Below the pieces are notes generated by a model. That model saw only the letters and a program-made list of their open reading frames with translations. It had not been told where the DNA came from and ran no database searches. From a virus, in the IMG/VR virus record IMGVR_UViG_3300020202_000069, positions 1 to 64,000 of that record: 64,000 nt of DNA. One strand, 5' to 3'. Shown one piece after another: positions 42,297 through 50,550 of the stretch. Within the stretch, counting starts at the first letter, position 1. Every line of letters begins with the position of its first letter. Position numbers and translations under genes: made by a program.

Positions 42297-42382
42297 CGGC
42301 GGGGCGTTCTGGATCCCCCATGGTATGGACCCAATCTGCTCAAGAACTCGGTCGCGCACTCCTGTGCTCTCCCTCCGAGGTG

Positions 42383-42399
42383 CCGGGGGATCCCCCCGG
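42383..42399. repeat. 7-bp GC-rich inverted repeat
   Basis: CCGGGGG-ATC-CCCCCGG in the 200-base gap between the HTH_36 gene and the RNA ligase. No T-run, so a terminator is not proven; it could still stop the plus-strand transcript. Nothing else was found in the gap. Confidence 0.4.
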
Positions 42400-42493
42400 A
42401 GCCCCCGATAGCCGACCGTTGACGTGGATCTCATCGGGGTGCCTTGGTTTCCGCGTGGGCCAGGGGGGGTACTTCTGACAACAGACGTCTCGG

Positions 42494-43498
42494 TCATCGG
42501 CTCTTCTTCCCACGGAGCAAGAAGCCCTCTCCGTGGAGCTTCAGGATCACCCGCCCGATTGCTGGGTCGAAGCGCTCTTTCGCCGGCCGTATGACGATGC
42601 CCTCACGCACGTGATCCGCGAACGTGCTCTTCCCCTCAGCCAACTCGCGAAGCGATGTCTTCCAGGGGCCGCGGTAGAGGATCGGTACCACGGGGAGTTC
42701 GAGCCGCGCAGCGAGCGCGAGAAAGGTGTCGAAATCGACATACGCTCGGCGCTTGCAGTCGATCGCATCGAAGAGCCGGAATCCGCGACGATCGCTCGTG
42801 GCGTCGTACTTCACCCCGCGCTCGTCGCCATAGACCTCGCCATAGATACCGAACCCCTCGACGGATCGGAGCCGCTCCTCAAGCCCGAGTCGGCGGCCGA
42901 CCTCCCACCAGTGCTGACTCTGTTGGACGGTGCTCGCTGGATCTTTCCAGCACGTTCGGCTCCCGCAGTAGAGCCGACCGTAGCCGTACGTGTACCGAGC
43001 CGACTCCCCGTGGATCTTCTCGGTGATCACGACCTCTTCGCCCTCAGCAAGGACATGGGGATAGGCACGGAGCGCCGGGAGATCGGTATAGACCGGCATC
43101 AGCCCTGGGTCGCGCTCGTTCCCCTCGGTGGGCTCAGGCGCTTCGGCGCGCGTGATCCGGAGCTCGGAGGCGACGTCGCGTCCTACCTCCCACGATGGAT
43201 CGGCAGGCGTGAGGATGCCCATCGAGAAGACGCCGCGAAGCTTCTTCGCCTCGATCTCGATCCATGTCGGATTCGCGTCGGTGCCCTTCGGGAGCAGGAA
43301 CGACCAGCGTGGATCATCGGCCGGCACGACGGCCGTGACAGGCACGTAGACGGCCTTGTCGCCTTCCCGAAACTCGCCGGTGCGCAAGATGACGGGGTAG
43401 CCGCCCTCGCCCCCGATCCGGGTGATTGAGAGGTTGTCGGCGTTCGGGTGGCGCTCGATGGCGCCGATCTGGACAACGCGAACCTGGAACTCGCTCAT
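42494..43498 (-). CDS. RNA ligase, Rnl5 (DRB0094-like) family
   Basis: 334 residues. Residues 1-120 form an OB-like domain preceding the ligase. Motif I EKIHGES (Lys 161 as the adenylated residue), motif III GFGIYGEVYG (215-224), motif IV EGIVIRP (about 297) and motif V VILKLHGEGF (about 317) follow in the right order. The N-terminal OB domain before the ligase is the layout of Deinococcus DRB0094-type enzymes, which seal nicked RNA. In phages such enzymes may repair tRNA cut by host nucleases. Confidence 0.85.
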   Translation of the reverse strand: MSEFQVRVVQIGAIERHPNADNLSITRIGGEGGYPVILRTGEFREGDKAVYVPVTAVVPADDPRWSFLLPKGTDANPTWIEIEAKKLRGVFSMGILTPADPSWEVGRDVASELRITRAEAPEPTEGNERDPGLMPVYTDLPALRAYPHVLAEGEEVVITEKIHGESARYTYGYGRLYCGSRTCWKDPASTVQQSQHWWEVGRRLGLEERLRSVEGFGIYGEVYGDERGVKYDATSDRRGFRLFDAIDCKRRAYVDFDTFLALAARLELPVVPILYRGPWKTSLRELAEGKSTFADHVREGIVIRPAKERFDPAIGRVILKLHGEGFLLRGKKSR

Positions 43499-43552
43499 GG
43501 TGTGTACCTCCGTTCGGTCATCGATTCTTGGCTCTAGTCTTGAGCTTCATGG

Positions 43553-43888
43553 TCATTCATCTGGCATGCACTTGGTGCACCAGCCTCCGCTCCAGTTGAT
43601 GTGCAGAAAGCCCAGCGAGAACGAGCAATGCGGTCCATCGTAGTAGGCGTGGTGACTGCCGATCGCGAAGTGCCGCGTCAGAGAGACGGTGTAGTAATGG
43701 TTCGCTGGTCTCCACGTCTCACCATGTCCCCCGGAGAGGATTTGGTGGGTGAACCCGATGCCCACGCCAAAAAGCGCCGACTCATCTCTCCAGAGGTCGG
43801 TCTCGAGAACCCAGCGCCAGGATCGGCGACCCATTTCCGGATACTCGGGCTCGTCTTCCTTGGTGACCTCGGATGTCCACAGAATCAT
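43553..43888 (-). CDS. hypothetical aromatic-rich protein
   Basis: 111 residues with many Trp, His and Tyr (WSGGWCTKCMPDE at the end; CTKC Cys pair). Compact beta pattern. Low-GC codons relative to its neighbours. Unknown. Confidence 0.6.
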   Translation of the reverse strand: MILWTSEVTKEDEPEYPEMGRRSWRWVLETDLWRDESALFGVGIGFTHQILSGGHGETWRPANHYYTVSLTRHFAIGSHHAYYDGPHCSFSLGFLHINWSGGWCTKCMPDE

Positions 43889-43894
43889 GTCGGT

Positions 43895-44206
43895 CTACCT
43901 CGAAAGGGCTTGCACGATCTGCATCCAGCGATCGGCGTGGTGGGTGAGCGTAAAGTCGACTCCCTTGCCGTAGGGGGTCTGCACTTCGCGCATGGCTTGG
44001 ATGGATCCGTAGAGCGCGCGGGCCTTGTCGCGAAGGTTCGCGGCCAGTTGGTGGGACTCCCAATAATGGCAGTCATCTGCGCGGATTGCCTCAGCAATCA
44101 GTGCTTCGATCTCGTCCATGGCGCGCATGGTCTCAATGTAGGCACGGATCCCCTCGATTTGCTCGAACGTGAGGTCGAAGAGGGTCGGCGCATCGTTGCT
44201 GTTCAT
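43895..44206 (-). CDS. hypothetical helical protein
   Basis: 103 residues from ATG 44206 (ATGA overlap with the upstream gene). LTFEQIEGIRAYIETMRAMD is helical, then a HYWESHQLAANLRDKARALY helix and a His-rich segment. Unknown. Confidence 0.6.
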   Translation of the reverse strand: MNSNDAPTLFDLTFEQIEGIRAYIETMRAMDEIEALIAEAIRADDCHYWESHQLAANLRDKARALYGSIQAMREVQTPYGKGVDFTLTHHADRWMQIVQALSR

Positions 44207-44631
44207 GCTACATCCATCGCGCCGCATGGGCGCCATTGCCCGAGCCACACCGATACCTCGTAGCGCCCTGCTCGGCGCCCAGGATCGTCATCGCTCGCAA
44301 AGAACCCGGCCCACCATCCGAGCTTCCACAGGGTCCACGCGTCGGACCCAAACCCGTAGGGGTTCTGCCAGAGACTCGCAGCCAGGACTTCATCGCGGGC
44401 AGACCCCATACCTGCCACGATGCCCGCCCTGAGTGCGGGGCGTAGTTCGGTCGGTGGGCACGAGGAGCAGAACCCGAGCTCTGCGTCGAGGTAGGTCGTC
44501 TCGGGCCCGTGGAGGATCTCGGTCCCACACCAGCGACATGACGCCGCTACGGGGCAAAGCTCCGGGGTGAAAGCGTTGTCGGCTGCTTCTCTACTCATTC
44601 GATCCCTGCGCGGAATGGGTGAGTCCTCCAT
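44203..44631 (-). CDS. hypothetical protein with zinc-ribbon-like Cys
   Basis: 142 residues (or 131 from the Met of MSREAADNAF). CRWCGTEIL and CSSC (residues 32-35 and 55-58) are spaced like a zinc knuckle; the C-terminus is Trp/Gly-rich. Unknown. Confidence 0.6.
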   Translation of the reverse strand: MEDSPIPRRDRMSREAADNAFTPELCPVAASCRWCGTEILHGPETTYLDAELGFCSSCPPTELRPALRAGIVAGMGSARDEVLAASLWQNPYGFGSDAWTLWKLGWWAGFFASDDDPGRRAGRYEVSVWLGQWRPCGAMDVA

Positions 44632-44638
44632 CCTGGGG

Positions 44639-44914
44639 TCAGTTCGCGGGCGTCACGAGTTCGGCCACCATGGGCGCGAATATCTCGCGGGCCGCCTCGC
44701 GGAGGGTGTCGTCCGTGGCCCGCGACAGTCGCTCGACGCGCTCGGGTGGCATACCGGCGACAACGCGAGGAATCGACGCCTGAAGGCTCTTGAGCACCTC
44801 GGGCGGGGGCTCGCCCATGCGCTGCTCGCGGCCTCGAGCACGGATCATGTCGAACGCCTCTTCTGTGAGAATACGGGCGATACGGGCACGGGGATCGGTG
44901 GTCTTGGTGGACAT
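44639..44914 (-). CDS. hypothetical helical protein
   Basis: 91 residues from ATG 44914 with ribosome site GGAGTGAT. MSTKTTDPRARIARILTEEA plus a helical, Glu/Arg-rich remainder. The longer frame begins with a leader. Unknown. Confidence 0.55.
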   Translation of the reverse strand: MSTKTTDPRARIARILTEEAFDMIRARGREQRMGEPPPEVLKSLQASIPRVVAGMPPERVERLSRATDDTLREAAREIFAPMVAELVTPAN

Positions 44915-44984
44915 GGTTATCACTCCGATTCTGATGATAGGCAGGCAGGTGGAACCTGAATCAATAGAGAGTAGGATCATCGTA

Positions 44985-45200
44985 CTAGACCAGTCTCTCA
45001 AGACGTCCCGCGCGATGATCTGCCACGGCGCATGCTACGACTCGCCGGACGAGGATCTCGTCCCCCCGACCCATAGGCCGGAACCTGGCGCACATCTCGA
45101 CGGCCTTCCGCGCGACGAATACCCGCTCCTCTACCGCGGATAGATGCTCTTCGGGGATGCCTCCGGCCGTGGCGAGTTCGCGAGCGATATTCACACTCAT
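44985..45200 (-). CDS. small hypothetical protein
   Basis: 71 residues: helical, MSVNIARELATAGGIPEEHL, with Cys 37 and 56. ATG 45200 overlaps the upstream stop (ATGA). Unknown. Confidence 0.55.
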   Translation of the reverse strand: MSVNIARELATAGGIPEEHLSAVEERVFVARKAVEMCARFRPMGRGDEILVRRVVACAVADHRAGRLERLV

Positions 45201-45334
45201 GCTACCCTCTTCCTTTCCGCGAGTTCATTCCCCGCATACGCGAGCAGTCCGCGACCATTGAGCCGCACCCATTCACCACGCCAGTGAACCGTGGTTCTGC
45301 CGTCGCAGAGCAGTCCAACCAGTGGTTCCGTCAC
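45197..45334 (-). CDS. small hypothetical protein
   Basis: 45 residues from GTG 45334, overlapping the previous stop as GTGA; an upstream ATG at 45382 would overlap that gene by 52 bases. VTEPLVGLLCDGRTTVHWRG, then GEWVRLNGRGLLAY. Beta-rich and basic. Unknown. Confidence 0.5.
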   Translation of the reverse strand: MTEPLVGLLCDGRTTVHWRGEWVRLNGRGLLAYAGNELAERKRVA

Positions 45335-45627
45335 CCGCTTCCACTCCTCGAGCCGTGGGGCTGGTCCGGGCTCCCGAGGCAATGCGGGTCATCGTCCTCG
45401 ACCAGCATGAAGGCCTCGATCGCTGCGCCGGGTTTCGAGATGGTTCGCCAGCGAGCACGAGTAGTCGGCACATACCCAGCATTGCGAAGCGCCTGCTCCA
45501 GGTCGTCCGAGAACTCCGCGTCGACCTCGCGCCTTCGCTGCGCGTACTCCCAGAGAAGATCCTGCGCGGTCGGATCCTTCACGCTCAGTATGACCTCGCC
45601 TCGCAAGGTATCCAGGGGCGTGCTCAT
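45331..45627 (-). CDS. hypothetical protein
   Basis: 98 residues from ATG 45627 (ATGA overlap). LRGEVILSVKDPTAQDLLWE and AQRRREVDAEFSDDLEQALR are helices with a Gly/Ser-rich tail. Unknown. Confidence 0.55.
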   Translation of the reverse strand: MSTPLDTLRGEVILSVKDPTAQDLLWEYAQRRREVDAEFSDDLEQALRNAGYVPTTRARWRTISKPGAAIEAFMLVEDDDPHCLGSPDQPHGSRSGSG

Positions 45628-45863
45628 GTGCTCACCCCGGCCGCCGCAAGCTGCTCCATGCAGCTCTTGCAGAACGGCGTATCGAGCGCCACCCGCACCA
45701 CTCCGCAGGCGTTGCACACAATCGAGGGCCCGTTCTCGACCTCGGGCGCCTCGTGCTGGATCTCGTCGCCGGGCTCCGTTGGGTGCCATTGATTCGATTC
45801 GTAGAAGGCTCGGATCTCCGAGTAGGTCGCATTGGGGTCAGGCCATTGGATCGAGTTGCTCAT
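45624..45863 (-). CDS. small protein with two Cys pairs
   Basis: 79 residues from ATG 45863 (ATGA overlap). C-terminal CNACG and CKSC (residues 50-53 and 67-70) form a likely zinc ribbon; the N-terminal half is acidic. Unknown. Confidence 0.6.
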   Translation of the reverse strand: MSNSIQWPDPNATYSEIRAFYESNQWHPTEPGDEIQHEAPEVENGPSIVCNACGVVRVALDTPFCKSCMEQLAAAGVST

Positions 45864-46300
45864 GCAGCCTCCTTCTGAGGGCGCTCGCCGCGCAGCTCGG
45901 CGCCAAGCTTTCCAAGGATCTCGGCGAGCAGAAACCGGTGGCAGTGCGAGGGGTGGACGCAGGTGCAGCACAGCGTGACCTCGGCACGTGCAAGTAGTGC
46001 ATTCCAGGCAGCTCGATACCGCTTGTACGATCGGCGCATCTCCTCGACGTACGCAGGCGCGTAGCGCTCCCAGAGCGCCGACTCTTCGGTGAGGGCAACG
46101 ACGAGGTTGCCGGCCTCGGCCCATGCCTTCACATGCTTGCGAGCTTCGAGCGCCGGCCCGAGAATCTTCCACGAGGGTGCGAACGGCTCGCCAGGCGAGA
46201 GCTGCCCCGCCTTCCGCGCTCGGTCGGCGCCGGCGCGGGTGATGTCGAGGCGGTCGGGGCCGACGTAATCGACGCGCGCGGTGTAGACCTGGAGCGGCAT
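45860..46300 (-). CDS. DUF488-like protein
   Basis: 146 residues from ATG 46300. The end (TLCCTCVHPSHCHRFLLAEI, residues about 111-130) matches the Cys/His-rich signature of DUF488. A YAPAYVEEMRRSYKRYRAAW stretch precedes it. The family is often in phages or defence loci and is poorly characterised. Coupled to both neighbours. Confidence 0.75.
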   Translation of the reverse strand: MPLQVYTARVDYVGPDRLDITRAGADRARKAGQLSPGEPFAPSWKILGPALEARKHVKAWAEAGNLVVALTEESALWERYAPAYVEEMRRSYKRYRAAWNALLARAEVTLCCTCVHPSHCHRFLLAEILGKLGAELRGERPQKEAA

Positions 46301-46302
46301 CG

Positions 46303-46968
46303 TCAGGGACCTCCCCTCGCGTCGAGCTGGAGGATGGCTCGCAGACACGGGGTCACCACGTCGAGCAGCTCTGCCCGGACGCGCCCGGGGTCCGTCTCGG
46401 CGCCAAGCTCCGCGACCTCTTCGGTGAGCACGCGCCAGAGCGTATTGGTGCCGGCGCGGTGGGCTTCGTCGCACTTCGCCTGCCACGCTTCGACCTCGGC
46501 GCGGGTGACCACACCCGTACCCATCCCGCCGGGGAAGCCGTTGCCGTGCTTGGTGATGGCCTGCTGGAGCAGCTCCCGAACCTCTGCGAGCAGATTATCT
46601 CTCCGGAGCTCAGTGTTCTGCATATCGGTTGTTCCTAAAGTTTCGATCGCGCCGCGTACATGCAGGGCGAGCCGCAAGGCATCCTCGTAAAGATGACGAA
46701 CTGGCAGGCCTTCCTCGAGCGCCTGTCGGAGGTAGACGACGCCATCGAGGTACTCCTGGTAGGCATCGACGAGCGGGGCGCGGCCGTTGTGCGCCATCAG
46801 GGGCATGCCGTAGCGCTGGCGCCCGATGGCGTCGCGCTCGCACATGTCGGCGAGCATGAGCCGCGCGCTCGGTTCGTTCGACATAGGTCGGCGTTCGACA
46901 TCCTCGATCACGATTTCCCAGATGGGTCGACCGATTGACGGCTTGGGAGGGGGCTGGTCCTGGATCAC
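46303..46968 (-). CDS. MazG-like / phage nucleotide-related protein
   Basis: 221 residues. The N-half resembles the phage domain ERDAIGRQRYGMPLMAHNGR with AYQEYLDGVVYLRQALEE; the C-half has NTLWRVLTEEVAELGAETDP and a final ELLDVVTPCLRAI helix, as in MazG-type pyrophosphatases. It could hydrolyse dNTP or (p)ppGpp-type substrates; the acidic residues fit metal binding. Assignment from pattern only. Confidence 0.55.
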   Translation of the reverse strand: MIQDQPPPKPSIGRPIWEIVIEDVERRPMSNEPSARLMLADMCERDAIGRQRYGMPLMAHNGRAPLVDAYQEYLDGVVYLRQALEEGLPVRHLYEDALRLALHVRGAIETLGTTDMQNTELRRDNLLAEVRELLQQAITKHGNGFPGGMGTGVVTRAEVEAWQAKCDEAHRAGTNTLWRVLTEEVAELGAETDPGRVRAELLDVVTPCLRAILQLDARGGP

Positions 46969-47465
46969 GAACCGTCTCCTTGTTTGAGAAGTGGGGTTGA
47001 TCGACCCGTGAGATACGTCTGGTGAATGCCGGCCTCTATCCGCTCGTACACGGTCTCCCCGTTTTCAAGCAGCAGGTTCGAGAGGAACTCCTGCTCGAAG
47101 CTGGAGGTGCCGAGTTCGATCAGCACGAGCTTCGCCTTAACCGCCAGGACGAGCGCTCTCCAGCGCTCGCGGCAGGCCTGCTCGTGAGCCTTTCGTGTCT
47201 CCTCAGGAGAGCGTGTGACGACCCGGCCGGTGCGCCTCGATCGCATCCTGGCGATGTCCTCCAGCTTGGGGAGCTGGAGGACAATCCGGTACTGCCTCAC
47301 CCGTTCGAGGCCCCCACCCGAAACGATCGTGAATTGAACTGCCACGGCACCCTTTTCTACGTCGTGGCTAGTGCTGTACTGAAGCGCACCAGCGCGCATC
47401 AACATCTGCTCGAGTTCAGCCCGGCTCTTCTCGACCGGAACTGTGGTGTTCTCTGCGTAGGGCAT
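46965..47465 (-). CDS. conserved phage hypothetical (PVEKSRAE family)
   Basis: 166 residues from ATG 47465. MPYAENTTVPVEKSRAELEQ is typical of a widespread prophage family; its C-terminal half has ERWRALVLAVKAKLVLIELG and FLSNLLLENGETVYERI. Function unknown; often found in small operons with anti-defence or replication genes. A perfect palindrome lies upstream. Confidence 0.75.
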   Translation of the reverse strand: MPYAENTTVPVEKSRAELEQMLMRAGALQYSTSHDVEKGAVAVQFTIVSGGGLERVRQYRIVLQLPKLEDIARMRSRRTGRVVTRSPEETRKAHEQACRERWRALVLAVKAKLVLIELGTSSFEQEFLSNLLLENGETVYERIEAGIHQTYLTGRSTPLLKQGDGS

Positions 47466-47484
47466 GGGCCCTCCTTCCCGAGGC

Positions 47485-47518
47485 TCACACTTGTGGCTCA
47501 CAAGTGTGAAAGTTTTCA
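47485..47518. promoter_or_regulatory. perfect 11-bp palindrome plus second dyad
   Basis: TCACACTTGTG-GCT-CACAAGTGTGA (47485-47509), then GTGAAA-GT-TTTCAC (47506-47519). The two dyads overlap and lie 20-55 bases before the start of the 47465 gene. AT-rich compared with the flanks; consistent with an operator. A short terminator for the 47555 gene is less likely as no T-run follows. Confidence 0.6.
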
Positions 47519-47554
47519 CTTTTGTTATGCGCCGCCTTTCGCGCCCATGGTGAC

Positions 47555-47983
47555 TCACGCGACCTCCGTCCGGGTGCGCCAGATCCGAGCCTTACCGAAC
47601 TCCACGCCCTGCCTTCGGGCCCACCTGGCGAAGCGCGACCATCGGCGCCGGCAGCGTTTGATGATCTTGGCCGTAGGCTCCATGCGACGCATCTCCGCGA
47701 ATGTCATCGCGAAAAATCGGTGGCTCTCTGCGTTGTCGTAGTAGCCGTGACAAACGTAGAACCCGACAAGATCGTCGGGCTCGGCGTCGTCGGGGTGGGG
47801 GTACTCCGGCACGAACGCTTGCCGGGCGAGACCCCAACTGTGGTTTGTCCGCCCGTGGAGCCGCGCCTCGTAGGCTTCCACCTTGGGGCTGATGTGCCTC
47901 TCCCACTTCATGATGAGTTTCGACAGTTCGAGACCATCGGGAACGCGGACACCGTACAACAGCACATTGATCGACTGGCCCAT
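47555..47983 (-). CDS. hypothetical protein
   Basis: 142 residues: INVLLYGVRVPDGLELSKLI, DLVGFYVCHGYYDNAESHRF, and a basic RCRRRWSRFARWARRQG end. Aromatic-rich; might bind nucleic acid. Unknown. Confidence 0.6.
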   Translation of the reverse strand: MGQSINVLLYGVRVPDGLELSKLIMKWERHISPKVEAYEARLHGRTNHSWGLARQAFVPEYPHPDDAEPDDLVGFYVCHGYYDNAESHRFFAMTFAEMRRMEPTAKIIKRCRRRWSRFARWARRQGVEFGKARIWRTRTEVA

Positions 47984-47998
47984 GTCATCCTCCTCCGC

Positions 47999-48370
47999 CT
48001 ACTTCATTGACTGGTACCGACCGCGGGAAACTTTGCCGACCCTTCGGCCCTCGGCGTGGGCGAGCCGCGCAAGGGTCGTCCTGACGGAAGCGAGTTTCTC
48101 TATCCGTCCGCGTGCTTCGAGGCGAAGCACGCAGTCCTTGGCGGTGAGCGCTACTCCTGGCTCGCCGTCGAGGACTGCGCAGAGCCGATCTGGAAGCGTA
48201 TCGCCGCCGCTTGTGGCGGTCTGGGGTTGAGCTTTGGACAGATCCTCTTCGGCGATGAGCCGATCGACCTCCATCTCCAGTTCGGCAAGGAGGGCGGTCA
48301 ACGCCTGTGCCTTTTGGCGGTAGGCCTGGATCGCGGCGCCAAGCTGGATGATATGCTCGCGGCGGTTCAT
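47999..48370 (-). CDS. hypothetical protein with winged-helix-like end
   Basis: 123 residues. N-terminal coiled helix (MNRREHIIQLGAAIQAYRQK to about 45), linker, then LTAKDCVLRLEARGRIEKLA and VRTTLARLAHAEGRRVGKVS (residues 75-115) resembling a winged helix. Possible DNA-binding regulator. Confidence 0.55.
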   Translation of the reverse strand: MNRREHIIQLGAAIQAYRQKAQALTALLAELEMEVDRLIAEEDLSKAQPQTATSGGDTLPDRLCAVLDGEPGVALTAKDCVLRLEARGRIEKLASVRTTLARLAHAEGRRVGKVSRGRYQSMK

Positions 48371-48419
48371 ACGCCTTCTCGTCTACTCTGTGGGCCCATG
48401 ATACGCTGAATATCCCAGT

Positions 48420-48644
48420 TTATGACCTTCTCCCTGCAAGCGGCTTGATCCGATCGATCAACTCCGCGATCATCATCTCCCGCCGAATTTGATTGGGTAG
48501 GCTCTTGTCGATCGTGGCATTCACGGCGTCGATGTTCTCACGAACCATTCTGAGGCACCACGTGTAGTTCTTCTTTTCAAGAGCTGGGTCTGTATCAATC
48601 GCGTCCTGAATGGCCCGCGCGTACTTCTTCATCTTGTCGCTCAT
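48420..48644 (-). CDS. small helical hypothetical protein
   Basis: 74 residues: MSDKMKKYARAIQDAIDTDP, then a helix with IRREMMIAELIDRIK. Overlaps the methyltransferase by ATGA. Unknown. Confidence 0.6.
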   Translation of the reverse strand: MSDKMKKYARAIQDAIDTDPALEKKNYTWCLRMVRENIDAVNATIDKSLPNQIRREMMIAELIDRIKPLAGRRS

Positions 48645-49543
48645 ACAGTTCTCTCCAAACGGGCGAGGTCACGCGCGGAACACTCCGAGATACCATGTCG
48701 AGGCCCGGCGCCGATCGGGACGCTGCTGGTCATCGTCTGGTAGTTCATCACGACGAGTTCCGTGACCTCCCCTCTGCTGGTGCTCTTCGCCGATACCGAT
48801 CGCTGGACACTGGCCGTCAGGATGTTCCATCCGGCGTAGAGCGCGCGCGTCTCCGGCGTGTCGGCGTTCGTGAGCATCCACCGTACTCCGCGCCGGTCGA
48901 GAACAGGCAGCCACTCTGCAAGCGCTTGCTGCTCTTTCGGTCCGAACCCATTCGCCTGGTAGCCCACGAAGTTCGCGGTCTTGCTGATCGGTACGTAGGG
49001 CGGGTCAAGGAACACGAACTCGCCCGCCCGAGCTGCGTCGAGCGCCAACTCGAACGGCATCGACTCCAGCGTCACCCCTTGAAGCAGTCGTGATGCCTCC
49101 CGGATCTTCTCCGCGTTGCAGATCGTGGGGTTGGTGTACTTGCCAAAGGGCACGTTGAACTCACCCCGCCGGTTTACGCGGTAGAGCCCGTTGAAGCAGG
49201 TCCGGTTGAGGTAAAGGAACCAGGCGGCACGGAGCGCACGAGGAGCCTCCCGAGCCGCGTTGAAGAGCATCCGCACGCTATAGTAGGTCTGCTCGGCGTA
49301 CCGCAGCGCGGAGAGCTCCTCGATCACCGCCTCGGGATCATCTCTCACCGCCTGGTACATCGCGGTCAGGTCGGCGTTCAGGTCGCTCAGGTAGCACGGC
49401 GCTCTGCCGAGGTAGTGCCGAGCGACCGCGCCCCCACCAAGGAACGGCTCACGATAGCCAGTGACGACATCGGGCGATGGTAGTAGGTGGGCGTACTGCT
49501 CGGTCAGCCAGCGCTTAAAGCCTGCCCATTTAAGGATGTTCAT
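48641..49543 (-). CDS. D12-class DNA adenine methyltransferase
   Basis: 300 residues. LKWAGFKRW (4-12; the usual FGGK/AGGK loop has Phe here), REPFLGGGAV (31-40), DPPYVP at 180-185, and Dam-like C-terminal half. Family members methylate adenine in GATC or other sites. The Phe in the SAM loop is unusual but the other motifs look intact. Phage-type orphan enzyme. Confidence 0.9.
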   Translation of the reverse strand: MNILKWAGFKRWLTEQYAHLLPSPDVVTGYREPFLGGGAVARHYLGRAPCYLSDLNADLTAMYQAVRDDPEAVIEELSALRYAEQTYYSVRMLFNAAREAPRALRAAWFLYLNRTCFNGLYRVNRRGEFNVPFGKYTNPTICNAEKIREASRLLQGVTLESMPFELALDAARAGEFVFLDPPYVPISKTANFVGYQANGFGPKEQQALAEWLPVLDRRGVRWMLTNADTPETRALYAGWNILTASVQRSVSAKSTSRGEVTELVVMNYQTMTSSVPIGAGPRHGISECSARDLARLERTV

Positions 49544-49591
49544 GACGCGATCCCTTCAAGTGGATCTCGCTGGAGCCACCGCAGCCATGGA

Positions 49592-49783
49592 TCAAAGCCT
49601 ATGACCGTAGGCTTCGTCGACGGCGCGCGCCACGATCTCGATCGTAACATCGTCGTTCCCGATCTTGGTGTTCCCGTAGGCCCAGTCGATCATCTGCTCG
49701 CGAGTCGGTCGGGCCGGCAGGCGACCCTCGGCACGCATGCGATCGACTTCAGCCAGAAGCTCCTCGTAGCTTCGCTCTTTCAC
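49592..49783 (-). CDS. small hypothetical protein
   Basis: 63 residues: MKERSYEELLAEVDRMRAEG, a helix, then REQMIDWAYGNTKIGNDDVT. A compact acidic helical protein of a type common in phage replication regions. Unknown. Confidence 0.65.
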   Translation of the reverse strand: MKERSYEELLAEVDRMRAEGRLPARPTREQMIDWAYGNTKIGNDDVTIEIVARAVDEAYGHRL

Positions 49784-50061
49784 GGAGTCCTCCGATTTGT
49801 ACTAGTGGACCAAGACCGGGGGCAGCCGCATGACCGCCCGGACAAGCAGTGATCCCACCCAACACCCAAAGCCCTGGGTCGGCGTTTCTACCGCCGATCA
49901 CCAGAGCCCGGGTGTGCGCCCGTTCTCGCTAGGGGACTCCTCCTTGTGTGGTTGGTGGGCGCCCAACTCTTTCTACGGTGGAGCGAACTGCACTCCGTAG
50001 TTAGCGCATTATGCGCTTTGACGTCGATTCGCGCAAGCGAAAGCGCTCCTGATCCTCGTCG
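49784..50061. other. 278-base noncoding region with dyads
   Basis: Contains TCGGCG-TTTCTAC-CGCCGA (about 49880-49898) and AGCGCAT-T-ATGCGCT (about 50002-50016), plus an imperfect CTACGG...CCGTAG dyad. No tRNA or gene found. It separates the accessory block from the RusA operon and may contain a promoter; no clear -35/-10 seen. Confidence 0.5.
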
Positions 50062-50547
50062 CTATCTGAGCCTCTTGGAGGCTCGCCTGGATGCGGTTAC
50101 CTCGCGCCTCAGTCTGCGCTGGAGCTCCTCTATCGTCTCGCTTCCCGTCATCTCGATCACGACCTCTGCTCGTGGCTGCGCTGGATCTTCGTGGACCTCG
50201 ACGAGGGCATGCACGATCCTAGCATCGTCATGATAGGCGACGCCGTTGAGCCCGTCGGTCACGCTCTTTGCGAGGTTGTCCCAGTCGCCCCGGCGCTCGG
50301 CTCGATAGAAGCGCAGGGTCACCGAATAGGCTCCCCAGTCGGTGCGCCAGCCCTGTGTCTGGTAGACAGCGACTCGGGCCAGGGTGCGGACGTGGGCCTC
50401 GTAGGAGGCCGTCTTCTCGGGCGTGAAGGCATGAGCCCGAGTGCGCCCGTGGCTCCTGCTCACGACTATGCGAGCCCGTGCGCAGGGCACGGGAGGACCG
50501 GGGATGGTGAAGCGTAGAGAAGGCAACGGCACGGGCTTCGCGGTCAT
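50062..50547 (-). CDS. rusA: RusA-type Holliday junction resolvase
   Basis: 161 residues. GDWDNLAKSVTDGLNG (residues 87-102) with Asp 88, Asp 90, Lys 94 and Asp 98, and a DD pair at 107-108, matches the RusA active site. FTIPGPPVPCARARIVVSRS is the N-terminal signature. It cleaves four-way junctions during phage recombination and replication. Confidence 0.9.
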   Translation of the reverse strand: MTAKPVPLPSLRFTIPGPPVPCARARIVVSRSHGRTRAHAFTPEKTASYEAHVRTLARVAVYQTQGWRTDWGAYSVTLRFYRAERRGDWDNLAKSVTDGLNGVAYHDDARIVHALVEVHEDPAQPRAEVVIEMTGSETIEELQRRLRREVTASRRASKRLR

Positions 50548-50550
50548 GTC

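Noticed and set aside
41754-42497. 247-codon minus-strand frame starting with ATGA overlap at the RNA-ligase stop
   Set aside because: It crosses the terminator and is antisense to the clear HTH_36 gene; the sequence is Arg/Pro/Gly-rich. Only its first part could be real.
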